In this document: positions 8,024 to 17,139 of the stretch, piece after piece
How positions within the stretch are numbered: the first letter of the stretch is position 1
Layout of the letters: every line of letters starts with the position of its first letter
Assembly (NCBI GenBank): GCA_943787265.1
Contig: CALSLT010000046.1
Span: forward strand, 1-55,996
Length of the DNA stretch: 55,996 nt
Source: an uncultured Planctomycetaceae bacterium
GTDB taxonomy: Bacteria; Planctomycetota; Planctomycetia; Planctomycetales; Planctomycetaceae
Direction of reading: 5' to 3'
Made by a program: the position numbers and the translations under genes
The notes under the pieces: model-generated
The model's input: only the letters and a program-made list of their open reading frames with translations
Databases searched by the model: none
Told to the model about the DNA's origin: nothing

Positions 8024-9248
8024 ATGTCAGAGAATTCAAAGCGACCACGTCGTTCATTCAGTGCTGAATTTAAGCAGGATGCAGTCGATCTTGTCGTCAG
8101 GCAGGGGAACTCGTTCAAGGCGGCAAGTGGACGCTGTTGGTGTTGCAGCGAAGAGTCTCAGGGATTGGCACGTGAAGTTGGTTCCCGAGCCTGAACCGTG
8201 TGGTGACGCCGCCTCGGCCGCTGCGATGCAGGATGAGTCAAGCGTCTCAGAAAGCGTCTGCAGCGAGCTGAAATGGAACGTGAAATTCTATAAAGACCAC
8301 AGCGTATTTCGCGAGGGAGTTCCTGGTTGTGTTTACGACGCAGGAGATACGCATGGATCAAAAGGGCATCGTGACTCGTTTTCGGTGACGTCGATGCGTC
8401 GGACTCTTGATGTCAGCGCGAGCGGCTATTCCCGATGGTTGAAAGTTGAGCCCAGCCTGAGGGCACAACGATCGGCTCAAATTCGGACATCGATCAAGCA
8501 GGTGTACGACGAGTCCAAAGGACTCTATCGCAGTTACAAGATTGCTGATCGACTCAGGGATGATGAATCTCTGGAAGCAGCTTGCCGCAACACGGTCGCC
8601 ACGGCGATGCGGGAAATAGGTCTGAAAAGCAAGGTTTCAAAGAAGTTCTCGCCGACAACCACGGTTTCTTATTCAACAGAGACCGCTGCGCCAAACGTTC
8701 CCAACCAGTCCTTCAAGGCAAACGCTCCGAACAGAAAGTGGGTGACCGACATCACGTACCTGCCGTCGGACGTGGGTTGGGTTTATCTGGCTGCTGTCCT
8801 GGACCTGTTCAGCCGCAAAGTCGTAGGCTGGGCGATCTCTAATACCCTCGCCACTCCGCTGGTCAGTTCGGCTCTTCGTAACGCTGTTGAATCGCGGAAG
8901 CCTGACACGAAGGACCTGCTTCATCACTGCGATCGAGGCTCGCAATACACCAGCGATGACTACCAGCAGACTCTGAGAACTCTCAACATGACTTCCTCAA
9001 TGAGCCGCACTGGCTGCTGCTACGACAACGCCATCATGGAACGTTTCTTCTGGTCACTCAAGCACGAGTGGACGAAGTCCGAAACCTCCGACGACATCAC
9101 TCAAGCAAGACTCAACGTCTTCCAGTACATCGAAACGTTCTACGATTCAAAGAAAATTCATCAGACCCTCGGATACCGAACACCTGACGAATTCGAAGAA
9201 CAACACGAATCAAAACTAGTGCTTCGTCATACTTTGATTTGCGGGTAG
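8024..9248 (+). pseudogene. IS3-family transposase OrfA/OrfB, OrfA decayed
   Basis: OrfA starts at ATG 8024 with AGGAG at 8013-8017 and reads MSENSKRPRRSFSAEFKQDAV. One extra base near 8125 (after SFKAAS) moves the expected VDAVGVAAKSLRDWHVKL into the next frame. Further slips near 8275-8320 destroy the normal OrfA end (an ERDILKKTTAYFARE-like stretch is spread over frames). OrfB is open from about 8394 (MRRTLDVSASGYSRWL) and keeps the rve integrase core: WVTDITYL, HHCDRGSQYTS and NAIMERFFWSLKHEW give D, D and E. The last two original residues are replaced by IS630 sequence, ending at 9248. Confidence 0.85.
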
Positions 9249-10452
9249 AGGGATTTGAGCTTGGTGCGTGCGTTGTCGATTGTGAATTGCCAATCGACAC
9301 CTCGCTGCCTGTCGTTGCTGGCAGCGGACCAGGCATTCGTTTCTGTTCGAAGTTCGTCGATATCTACGATGCGGCGATCCTTCAGGCACTGACGCGTCAT
9401 GGAGCTGAGTTCGTTCTCTGAGCCCTGTTCATGATTAAGGGGCAGCCAACTGCCGTGCTTTGGAGTGAAGCGAAAATCCAGGCGACGGACGAGCTCGCGA
9501 GCTTTGTCGGCGGGAAAGGCTTCGTAGAAAGCTCCCATGGTGTGCGTATTCAGATTGTCGCAGACCAGAATCACTTTTTGTGCATTCGCGTATCGCGTGC
9601 GGAGAAGTTCTTCCATCTCAACAGCCCAATCGACCTTGGTGCGTTGCTTGCGAACATGCACCGTGCGCCAGCCGGAAAGTGGTTCGGTGAACATGAAAAT
9701 GCTGGCGGTTGCGTTCGTATTCGTAGTCAACACGGCGTGGATGCTGTCTACTGGCAGCGATCGGGACGCGAGTTTCCTTAAGCAATTGCACCGGTTGCTC
9801 GTCCATACAGAGCACTGGAAAGTCTGCATCGTAAGGCAGGGCGTACGTGTCCAGCACGTTTTCCATACAAGCAACGAACTCGCTGTTCGCTTCCGGTGGA
9901 ATGACCCAGTACTGAATTTTCCGTCGCGTCATGCCGTTTTTTTCAGCGTCTGGCGAACGGTCTCGTGACTCACCGATTCGACGATGCTCAGTTCCACGAC
10001 TTTCTCGGCGAGCAAACGCAGAGTCCAGTTGGCAAAACCTTTGGGCGGGTTTACCCAGACGCAGAGCAATCACTTTCGCTTCCTGCTCACCATCAAAGAG
10101 CTTCTCGTGTGGCGGCGTTTCGCGTGGCTTTCCATTCAAAGCAATTTCGAAACCTTCCGTCACCGGCCGCTGCCGAATGTTCTCTACCGTATTAATTCGA
10201 CAACCAAAGGCCTCCGCGATTCTGCGGTCCGTCCAGCACGGACCATCAGCATCGGCTTTCAAGAGCACTTGTGCCCGCCGCACTTTCTGCGATGACCCGC
10301 TCAACTTCTTCACCACGCTCAGAAGCGTTTCCCGTTCGTTATCTGCCAAACGAACCACATATTTCTTCTGCATAGCAACCCTCCATGGTTGCCAGACTTG
10401 TCTCAAAATCAACAGTACCGGGGAACCCCAATTCCAAAGACTGACGAAGCAC
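9219..10452 (-). mobile_element. IS630-family element inserted in the IS3 element
   Basis: The element is 1234 bp. Its ends GTGCTTCGTCA (9219-9229) and TGACGAAGCAC (10442-10452) are inverted repeats, with a further matching CTTTG block inside. It is flanked by TA on both sides (9217-9218, 10453-10454), the TA duplication expected of IS630/Tc1-mariner elements. It carries one leftward transposase gene that is frameshifted. Confidence 0.88.
9227..10373 (-). pseudogene. IS630-family transposase, three or more frameshifts
   Basis: Leftward from ATG 10373 (MQKKYVVRLADNERETLL), with a GGAGGG site upstream. The N-terminal winged-helix region is intact. After VIALRLGKP an extra C shifts the frame for about 40 codons; the expected PPKGFANWTLRLLAEKVVEL is readable one frame over. 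A missing A in an A-run near 9940 restores the frame at KNGMTRRKIQYW. A third shift near 9705, after DYEYERN, moves FMFTEPLSGWRTVHVRK into another frame. Catalytic motifs LCMDEQPVQ, VCDNLNTH and ENELSSM remain. The last is preceded by an unusual insertion (KHGSWLPLNHEQGSENELS). No full transposase can be made without recoding. Confidence 0.85.
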
Positions 10453-10482
10453 TAGCTGTCTAAAAACTATATCAGGTGTCCA

Positions 10483-11150
10483 TTACAGGTGGACCAATGG
10501 GCGTGGACTTTGTTGCCGCCATCAATTTCGCTGTATCCAGTTGCACGGCCATTGAGCCAGTCAATCACGGCCTTCGGGGCGAGTGACTCGTTGTCACCCC
10601 CGATGGTGGGGCAACCCTGTGACAGTCCCGTCCCCGGAGACGACGAGTGCACGACGACATAACCATGATGCACCCATTCTTTGACCAGCGCAGTCGAAAT
10701 AATCGTACGCTCTCCCTTTCGTTCGATCGGTACTGGCTTGCGTGCCTTGGGACGCTCCCCCAGTTCGTGTCGCACATCCCAGAAATAGTCCCTGGACTTT
10801 GACGGGCTTCCACCGAAGTACGGACTTGAAATGTAGATCACGGGGAGTTTGAGACCGGCAGTTTCAGTCTGGCTTGGCCGAGTCACACCGACATGCATTC
10901 GGTCCGGCTTGCCATCGCCATCGGAATCGAATTCCGTCTCAACCCACAAGTCATGACGGATCCATGATTCTGGGTCCTTGAACTCGGGAATGACCTGCGT
11001 CTTACCATCCTTGATAACTGGGACGACCGGTTCGCTGCCCTCTAACGATTCGCCAGTCGTGACTCCCAGAAAGAGAATCGCGATCAGGCATACTGAGTGG
11101 TTCGGTCGTGTGATCATGTTCTGGTCTCGTCGGGTGATTTGCTTTTTCAT
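10483..11150 (-). pseudogene. S15/CocE-type X-Pro dipeptidyl-peptidase, truncated by the IS3 element
   Basis: The leftward gene starts MKKQITRRDQNMITRPNH (ATG 11150; a second possible start is ATG 11117) with a signal peptide (SVCLIAILFLGVTTGES). It contains the CocE/NonD hallmark region SWIRHDLWVETEFDSDGDGKPD...HVGVTRPS. It ends inside the IS: the last native residues are about HWST, just where the family continues GKVGMTGxSYxG with the nucleophile serine. The catalytic serine and everything downstream are missing and are not found on the other side of the IS. The open frame itself continues to a stop at 10467. It is the last gene of the leftward operon, 57 bp after the DUF885 gene. Confidence 0.8.
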
Positions 11151-11207
11151 GGCATCTTCTTCTTCGCAAATGTGCTCAGGAATCGGAGTGGCTCTGAGGA
11201 GAGAAGT

Positions 11208-13001
11208 TCACTCGTCAAAGGGAGCACGTTCCTGTAACGGTATCTCGCGATCGAGAGTGAGGGCCCGGACGAACTGCGGTGGAGGGGAGCCGTATGACAG
11301 TACGCGGTCGTGGTACGTCTTCAGGTCGAAGCGATCACCCCACGCTTCCTCAGCGGCTTTACGCATCTCGACCTGTTCCAAGTACCCGACGAAGTAAGTC
11401 GAAAGCTGCGCTGACGTCAGTTGGGCTCGCTTCCATTTGCCGGCGGCTTCGCGTTCTTCCTGGAACGCGTCTTCGACCATCATCTGCATGGCGTCGTAGC
11501 GTGAGACGCCGTCCACATGAACGGCCTGATCGAGCAGGGCGTTCGTGACGTCTCGCAGATACCACTTCAGGGTGACCAGTTTCAGCAGCGGATCGTCGTC
11601 TCGAAAACCTTCTTCACACATCATCCACTCGGTGTACACCGCCCACCCTTCAACAAAGACGCCAGACTGGAAGAGATGACGCAGTTTCCCGGAGTAGCGA
11701 TTCGCGTGTGCAATCTGCAGGAAGTGACCGGGTAATGCTTCGTGAATGGTCAGCACATCCAGAGATCGGGTGTTGTATTCACGCAGGAAGGATTCGGTCT
11801 GCTTCTCCGACCACTTCGCCGGGATTGGCGAAACGGCGTAGAAAGTTTTCTGGCCGACTTCCAGCGGACCGGGAGAATCGCAGTAAGCCAGCGACACGCC
11901 CTGTCGAAATTCCGGCATGATGATGATCTCAAGTGGATCAGGCATGACGGTGATCAGGTCCTTTTTACGAATGAACTCTGTCGCGCTGGCGGCCGATTGT
12001 TTTGCGGTTTCGACGACCTTGTCAGCAGCCGGACGATCGGCATATGCCTTTTCCAGACCAAATCGAATGATGGCGCGGCGGTACTCGTCCGTTGGCTCGT
12101 CAGGGAAACGTGTCAGTGGATACTGGTTGCGATAGATCTCCTTTGCGATGTCGTACATTTGAGCGTGTAGTTCGCGGACACGCCGTTCCCCGAGGTCTCG
12201 AATCTGTTGCCGAGTCAGCGGCGAATGCAGTGTGAATGACAGCTTGCGATCGAACTGCTCGCGCCCGATCCGGAAGTTTCCCCTGGCGTTGGGCAGCAAC
12301 TCTGATTCCAGCCACTCCTGGTGCTCGCCGACGGCCTTCTCCGCGACACGAATGGCGTCATTCAACTGCTTGCGATCTGCTTCGGGCAGGCTGCTCATCC
12401 GTGGCCGGACCATGTTGTCCAGAATGCTGAGTACGCCTCGGTTCTGAGCCACTGCGGTTTCGGCATGAACCGCGGGAACTCGCCCCGGTTCCAGAGCCTC
12501 TCGCACCTGCTTCAGAAAACGTGGGAACTGTTGCAGGCGGCTGACGGCGTTGTTGAGTCGTTGCTGTTCTGGTTCGAAATCCCGGGCCATCAAGCCGTAC
12601 AGCGAGTCTCCGGCGATTCCGGTATAGATCAACGGATTCCAGGCCCACTCACGCAGCTCGGTCAGACGCCACAGTTGCGCGTCAAGCGAATGCTTCAGCA
12701 GTGCGTAGTCCACCTGGTGGCGACGCGACAGTTCGCTCGGCTGAATGCTTTCCACACGCGTCAGTAGACCACGGACCCAGGCCGCATTCCTGTCGCGAGC
12801 TTCAGCACTGATCTCATCAAGCTGATCATCGAACCGATGGTCACCAAGATCAGTCGCCCGAACGGGGGAGAACTCAGCAAACTGCTCGATGTACTGCTCA
12901 CCGAGTTTCTCGAATGCAGCATCCATTGTCTTTATGTCGTCTGCCGACGTTGCCTGTACGAGGAACGTCAGTCCCAACATGGCGAGCACGGTCGCTTTCA
13001 T
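11208..13001 (-). CDS. DUF885 family metallopeptidase, exported
   Basis: ATG 13001 is preferred (GGGAG five bases upstream) over an overlapping GTG at 13007. The product is 597 residues with a signal peptide (MKATVLAMLGLTFLVQATSA). The DUF885 domain fills the rest. The zinc-binding HEALPGH is at 420-426 and EGWAVYTE at 451-458, both diagnostic of this gluzincin-like family. Members are thought to be carboxypeptidase-like peptidases acting on small peptides. The gene follows the M24 gene by about two bases, so they are translationally coupled. It probably works with the M24 and S15 peptidases and the symporter in using peptides. Confidence 0.88.
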   Translation of the reverse strand: MKATVLAMLGLTFLVQATSADDIKTMDAAFEKLGEQYIEQFAEFSPVRATDLGDHRFDDQLDEISAEARDRNAAWVRGLLTRVESIQPSELSRRHQVDYALLKHSLDAQLWRLTELREWAWNPLIYTGIAGDSLYGLMARDFEPEQQRLNNAVSRLQQFPRFLKQVREALEPGRVPAVHAETAVAQNRGVLSILDNMVRPRMSSLPEADRKQLNDAIRVAEKAVGEHQEWLESELLPNARGNFRIGREQFDRKLSFTLHSPLTRQQIRDLGERRVRELHAQMYDIAKEIYRNQYPLTRFPDEPTDEYRRAIIRFGLEKAYADRPAADKVVETAKQSAASATEFIRKKDLITVMPDPLEIIIMPEFRQGVSLAYCDSPGPLEVGQKTFYAVSPIPAKWSEKQTESFLREYNTRSLDVLTIHEALPGHFLQIAHANRYSGKLRHLFQSGVFVEGWAVYTEWMMCEEGFRDDDPLLKLVTLKWYLRDVTNALLDQAVHVDGVSRYDAMQMMVEDAFQEEREAAGKWKRAQLTSAQLSTYFVGYLEQVEMRKAAEEAWGDRFDLKTYHDRVLSYGSPPPQFVRALTLDREIPLQERAPFDE

Positions 13002-13003
13002 AG

Positions 13004-14164
13004 TCACTCCCAGGTGAGTTCTTCGCTGAGTTTATTGAGGTTGCTGCAACCGTCGTTGGTAACAACCACCATGTCTTCGACTCGGACGCCACCCATGTCG
13101 CGGCGATACAGGCCGGGCTCAATCGTGAGAGCGTCGCCGGCAAGTAACTCCGGCCCCTTCATGTCCAGCAGCGGTGGTTCGTGAACATCAAGACCGATTC
13201 CATGTCCGCTGCCATGCGTCATCGCACAGTATGAATCGGGATCGTCGTTACCTGGCAGACCTGTGTTGAATCCATCAGCCTTGATGACGGCGATCGTGGC
13301 GCGATGCACGTCCTCACCGGTGACTCCCGGAGCAACGGCCTTCTCACCAGCCGCTTTTGCATTGCGCACCGTTTGGTGCATCGCCTTGATCTCATCCGGA
13401 ATGTCGCCGTGAACGACGGTCCGAGTGCAATCGCCCCAGTAAAGAGTGCTTCGATTGCGAGGGAAGATATCGACAATCACGGGCAGTCCGGTCAGCAGTT
13501 CGCCGGAACCAACATCGTGGCAGTCTGCACCGGTTGGCCCGCCAGCCACGATTGACCTGGGATTGCTAAAACCCTGATCCATCAGGAAGTGATCGATCGC
13601 CGTGCGGACACGCTCCGAGGTCAACGGTTCATTGTCTCGATAAAGGACGCCGCCCGATCTGGCTTCGGCGGTACCGACCAGGTTACAGGCGTATTGCATG
13701 GCCTGCTCGGTCACACCCTGTGCTTCCCGAAGATGGTCAATCTCTTCTTCGCTCTTCTGGCGACGATCGGCCACCCACAGTTCAGTGTCACATCTGACTG
13801 AAATTCCGGCTCTTGTGAGAAACTCAGCGAAGATCAACGGCAGGCTTCGATCGGCTACGACTTCCGTCACCCCCGACCGTCTCAGACACTCGGCCGCTGC
13901 CTGAGCCGTCGCCGTTTCACGATCTCCGGATAGGCCGCCCTCCGGAGTGAAGTCGGCCGGGCAACCGACCTCGTCAACTTTTGCAGTCTGGCGGGCTCGC
14001 TGCATTTCGATGTCACGTAGCAGAAGCACGGATCGCAATCCACTGGAGTCAGGAATCTCAAGCAGGCAGACCGGGTCTCCGACCATGAATCGAATGCGCC
14101 AGAGCAACGTGTTGTTCATCGCCGGCACACCGGCGCAGATCTTTGCAACGTGTGAATCAGTCAT
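13004..14164 (-). CDS. M24 family Xaa-Pro aminopeptidase-like protein
   Basis: 386 residues, cytoplasmic (no signal peptide). The N-terminal half is the creatinase/prolidase N-domain. The C-terminal half is the pita-bread fold with all five metal ligands: Asp232 (VIVDIFPR), Asp245 (WGDCTRT), His321 (HGSGHGIGLDVHE), Glu349 (TIEPGLY) and Glu363 (GVRVEDMV). It probably removes N-terminal residues preceding proline from imported peptides. Its ATG overlaps the end of the upstream symporter frame by eight bases, and its stop is two bases before the DUF885 start, so it is an operon member. Confidence 0.9.
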   Translation of the reverse strand: MTDSHVAKICAGVPAMNNTLLWRIRFMVGDPVCLLEIPDSSGLRSVLLLRDIEMQRARQTAKVDEVGCPADFTPEGGLSGDRETATAQAAAECLRRSGVTEVVADRSLPLIFAEFLTRAGISVRCDTELWVADRRQKSEEEIDHLREAQGVTEQAMQYACNLVGTAEARSGGVLYRDNEPLTSERVRTAIDHFLMDQGFSNPRSIVAGGPTGADCHDVGSGELLTGLPVIVDIFPRNRSTLYWGDCTRTVVHGDIPDEIKAMHQTVRNAKAAGEKAVAPGVTGEDVHRATIAVIKADGFNTGLPGNDDPDSYCAMTHGSGHGIGLDVHEPPLLDMKGPELLAGDALTIEPGLYRRDMGGVRVEDMVVVTNDGCSNLNKLSEELTWE

Positions 14165-15446
14165 TCGGAAGTTCCTTCGGCTTTAGTGGTTCATCTGTGG
14201 TTACGAGATCTGACGGGCGGGTCATCAGGCTCACGATGATAAGCATCGCCACTGACAGCGTGATCGCTGGCAGAACAGCGTCAAGTTCGGCAAGGCTCGG
14301 TGGAAGGCTGTCACGCACCGCTCCGATTTCGTTCCAGGCAAGTGTGACGAAAGCGCCGCAACAAATCGACGCAATGGCACCCTGCCGCGTTGCTCGTTTC
14401 CACAGCAACGCAGCGACGAGCGATGGAGTAATACAGGCCCCGTAGATTGTGAAGGCGTAAAGCGCTTTCTGAAAGAAGCCTGTCGATTCTGAGAACAGAT
14501 GCGTGATCGTGTAGGCAGTAAGTCCGAATACGACGACCAGCAGCCGACTGACCCGGATTAGATGCTTCTGCGACGCATCGGGCTTGATGTACGGCAGATA
14601 AAGATCGTTCACGATACTGGTCGCCGGCACGTGTAGAAACGAGTTCGCAGTGGAAATGATGATGGCAACAACCGTCACCATGAACAGGCAACCGAGAGGC
14701 AAAGCGAGGTAATGTCGAGCGGCGTAGATCAGGATGTACTTACCGTTCTCCGGATCCGAAGTCATGCTGCTGGCGATCCAGGCACACGCAATGATCAGGA
14801 GTTCGACGGCAAAGGCGATGAAGATCATCATTGTGACTGCCGTGCGGGCTCCCTTTCCGCTGCGACTCGCAAAGATGCGCTGATACTGGTTGGCGTCTCC
14901 CAGAACGAGCAGAAATACCGGCAGGATGTAGTTCACCAGTTGGACCGGTGAGTAGACGCCCCAGAGACTCATGTGCGAAGCACGACCGTCGGCAATGAAG
15001 GCCGTTTCTATACCTGCCCATCCGCCGGCCTTGAACCAGTAGATCGGAAACGCGATCACCAGGGTCAACATGATGACGCTGCCTGTGACGAGATCCATCC
15101 ACGCGAGACTCATCAGACCGGCGAGCGCTGCATAAGTGATGATGCAGGCTGCCGCGATCATGGTGGCGTGACGTGCCGTCAGGAGTGACTTTCCCACGAC
15201 AACCTCAAGCACGGCGCCGCCCGCGTTGAATTGATAGCTCACGATCACCATGTATGCGATCACCAGAGATATCATCGCAAGGCCGCGAGCAGAAACATCA
15301 CACAGGACAGCATTGAAACTCGGATCATGATCACTCTTCATGCCTGGGGGACGACTACTGACGTGATGGCGAACGAGGGAACCAATCAATCTATTCGTGT
15401 ACCAGGAACGCTTTGGCTTTCGAAGCATCTCTGTCGTTCCAGCCAT
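14157..15446 (-). CDS. Sodium:solute symporter (SSS family), N-terminally truncated
   Basis: About 429 codons are open. Family proteins are usually 500 or more residues with 13 or more membrane segments. The recognisable part begins at about MISLVIAYMVIVSYQFNAGG (the TM4/5 region). Later segments are present, including LLVLGDANQYQRIFASRSGKGA and IISTANSFLHVPATSIVNDLY, but TM1-3 are absent. The N-terminal 60 codons are not membrane-like, and the first 55 bases overlap the end of the BNR gene. No good ribosome-binding site precedes ATG 15446 or the internal ATG at 15341. A 5' deletion is therefore likely and function is doubtful. In context it would have imported substrate for the M24/DUF885 peptidases. 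Confidence 0.7.
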   Translation of the reverse strand: MAGTTEMLRKPKRSWYTNRLIGSLVRHHVSSRPPGMKSDHDPSFNAVLCDVSARGLAMISLVIAYMVIVSYQFNAGGAVLEVVVGKSLLTARHATMIAAACIITYAALAGLMSLAWMDLVTGSVIMLTLVIAFPIYWFKAGGWAGIETAFIADGRASHMSLWGVYSPVQLVNYILPVFLLVLGDANQYQRIFASRSGKGARTAVTMMIFIAFAVELLIIACAWIASSMTSDPENGKYILIYAARHYLALPLGCLFMVTVVAIIISTANSFLHVPATSIVNDLYLPYIKPDASQKHLIRVSRLLVVVFGLTAYTITHLFSESTGFFQKALYAFTIYGACITPSLVAALLWKRATRQGAIASICCGAFVTLAWNEIGAVRDSLPPSLAELDAVLPAITLSVAMLIIVSLMTRPSDLVTTDEPLKPKELPND

Positions 15447-16833
15447 AAAAGAGGAGCATGCCTGCTACCTCCGATCCGTCTGAGCGCACCACCGGTTGGA
15501 CGTTGTTAAACCGCCAGCCGCTGTATTGGTCTTCGGTTGGCGAAAGTATTCGACGTCTTTTCCAGGATGTTCCCCGATCGTGCGATGTCCATTCTTCGAT
15601 GCGGCCGCCACCATGCCGGTCCATGTATCCGCCTTCCAGATATTCTTCGCCAGCGACGACGTAGGCGCGGATCGTGTTGCCGTCATGACGCAAATGACAG
15701 CTGTTCCATTGATGGCTGGATGAGCAGATCGGTGCCTGGACCCATCGATCGTTCTCACGTCGAACGTAGTAATAGCGATGTGACTTGACGTCCTCTTCAG
15801 ACAGGACGTGCAGGAATGCGGGCTCCTCGTTTTTGTTCAAAGAAACTGCCGGCGGCATTCCGGCACCACGCCATTCGGTATCCCAGATTTGACAGTTCGC
15901 CTTCGAATAGTCGATATCGATCGGCGTTCGCAGGAACTTGCCGTCTGCGTTGCGAACTTCGTGCGTCCGCAGATCGATCTTCACGTAGGACAGATTGTAC
16001 TTCCATTCGTTGGACACCTCTTGATCGTAACGCGGATTGTAGAACCGCTCGGAGGTGGGCGAGTGTTTGTTGTCGTCGTAGTCCGTAAACACGACGTGTA
16101 GAAATCGACCATCTTTACTCGGGAGTTTGGTTTGATACGAAGACCAATCGACTCGCCCTTTCAAATCCAGATCGGTGACGTCCTGCTCAGGACCGGACCA
16201 TGTGATCCCGTTGTCCTCGCTGATGCGGTAGGTCCATGAACTGGTATGACCGTCAGTGCGGTAGTAGATCAGTTCGCGGTCCCCGCTGATTCGAAATACC
16301 GACGGGTACGATAGTCGAGGTGCAATCTGAGGAGCTTTCTGCCAGGCGATCTTGCCCCTTCCTCGCTCGGCTGGCTGTTCCGAAATAAGGTGCGTTCTTG
16401 GTGTTTTGTGGCAGCCGTGGAGAACGTGCAGGTAGTCGTCTTCGTCGGCCCAGATGATCGGACTGAAATGGTGATCCGTTGCTCTCGGTCCCAGTCGCTC
16501 GGGCGTGGAAAAAGTGCGGTTCTGCGGATCGTAAGTAATCAACATCGGACGAGCGCTGCCCTTGCCACTCCCGCTCGGCTTAGCGTCGCCGTTGTAAACG
16601 ATGTATAGCCGGTCGTTCAGACACACCGACTGCGGACGCTGCCGGGCGTCGTAGAGCATCTTGAATTTTCCGGCTTCGCCGAACGGCAGGGCAATTCCAG
16701 TCGCATGCTCGTCCTCTGCAGACAGAGGCGTGATGGACACCGTGGCGAGGATCACATAAACGAGAAGCGGGCGTCTCGCGCTGACGATGGACGATGCTGG
16801 CCGCTGGGAACTGAGATATTTTGCCGCTGTCAT
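15391..16833 (-). CDS. BNR-repeat (BNR_4-like) exported protein
   Basis: 480 residues. The N-terminus MTAAKYLSSQRPASSIVSARRPLLVYVILATVS is a long signal peptide with cleavage near PLSA-E. The body is a beta-propeller of BNR_4 type with Asp-box motifs SEDNGITW and SHDRGTSW, and stretches such as RPQSVCLNDRLYIVYNGDA and HHFSPIIWADEDDYLHVLHG. Family members are sialidase-fold proteins, some in polysaccharide lyase families; substrate and reaction cannot be told here. It heads the leftward cluster and its 3' end overlaps the truncated symporter. Confidence 0.78.
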   Translation of the reverse strand: MTAAKYLSSQRPASSIVSARRPLLVYVILATVSITPLSAEDEHATGIALPFGEAGKFKMLYDARQRPQSVCLNDRLYIVYNGDAKPSGSGKGSARPMLITYDPQNRTFSTPERLGPRATDHHFSPIIWADEDDYLHVLHGCHKTPRTHLISEQPAERGRGKIAWQKAPQIAPRLSYPSVFRISGDRELIYYRTDGHTSSWTYRISEDNGITWSGPEQDVTDLDLKGRVDWSSYQTKLPSKDGRFLHVVFTDYDDNKHSPTSERFYNPRYDQEVSNEWKYNLSYVKIDLRTHEVRNADGKFLRTPIDIDYSKANCQIWDTEWRGAGMPPAVSLNKNEEPAFLHVLSEEDVKSHRYYYVRRENDRWVQAPICSSSHQWNSCHLRHDGNTIRAYVVAGEEYLEGGYMDRHGGGRIEEWTSHDRGTSWKRRRILSPTEDQYSGWRFNNVQPVVRSDGSEVAGMLLFYGWNDRDASKAKAFLVHE

Positions 16834-17139
16834 TGCTGATTAACCCTGACGTTCGCGTTTCGTTCTTCAGTTGAGAATGCCTCAGTGTCGTGCGTCGAGA
16901 TTTTCAGTCAACGGAGATCGGTACGGACTCCTTGGAGAGACCTGTTTTTTTTTACGGCGCTGGCCGCAGCGTCGATCTGACGGTCCGGCTTCCAAACCTC
17001 ATTGATATCTCATTTAAGATACAATCTTATGCCGCGCGGTTCTGGGTTTTCGCGCTGCGTGAATTAACGCTGACGTGCCTTCGAGCAAGTCGGACTCGTC
17101 AAACTGTTGCCTCTTTAATCACCGTTGAGGAGCGTCATC
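16834..17139. promoter_or_regulatory. Divergent intergenic region (BNR gene / GDPD fusion gene)
   Basis: Both neighbours read away from this 306-bp stretch, so it must hold two promoters, but no confident -35/-10 pair or operator was seen. The GAGGAG ribosome-binding site of the rightward gene is at 17127-17132. Confidence 0.45.

Larger units (their letters stand above)
7981..10482 (+). mobile_element. IS3-family element, inactivated and interrupted by an IS630-family element
   Basis: The left end TGGACACCTGA (7981) and the right end TCAGGTGTCCA (10472-10482) are an 11-bp inverted repeat. Removing 9219-10452 and one TA restores the orfB end as ...HESKLAV-stop followed by the right terminus, so the outer element was about 1.27 kb. 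No target duplication is visible: CTGG precedes the left end and TTAC follows the right. The flanking genes (lipoprotein on the left, S15 peptidase on the right) are unrelated and both truncated. Insertion was therefore probably followed by an adjacent deletion or recombination between copies. Confidence 0.85.

Noticed and set aside
8061..9248. Reading the whole 395-codon frame as a single novel protein
   Set aside because: Its first 110 codons are frameshifted OrfA sequence; only the part from about 8394 is a real IS3 OrfB.
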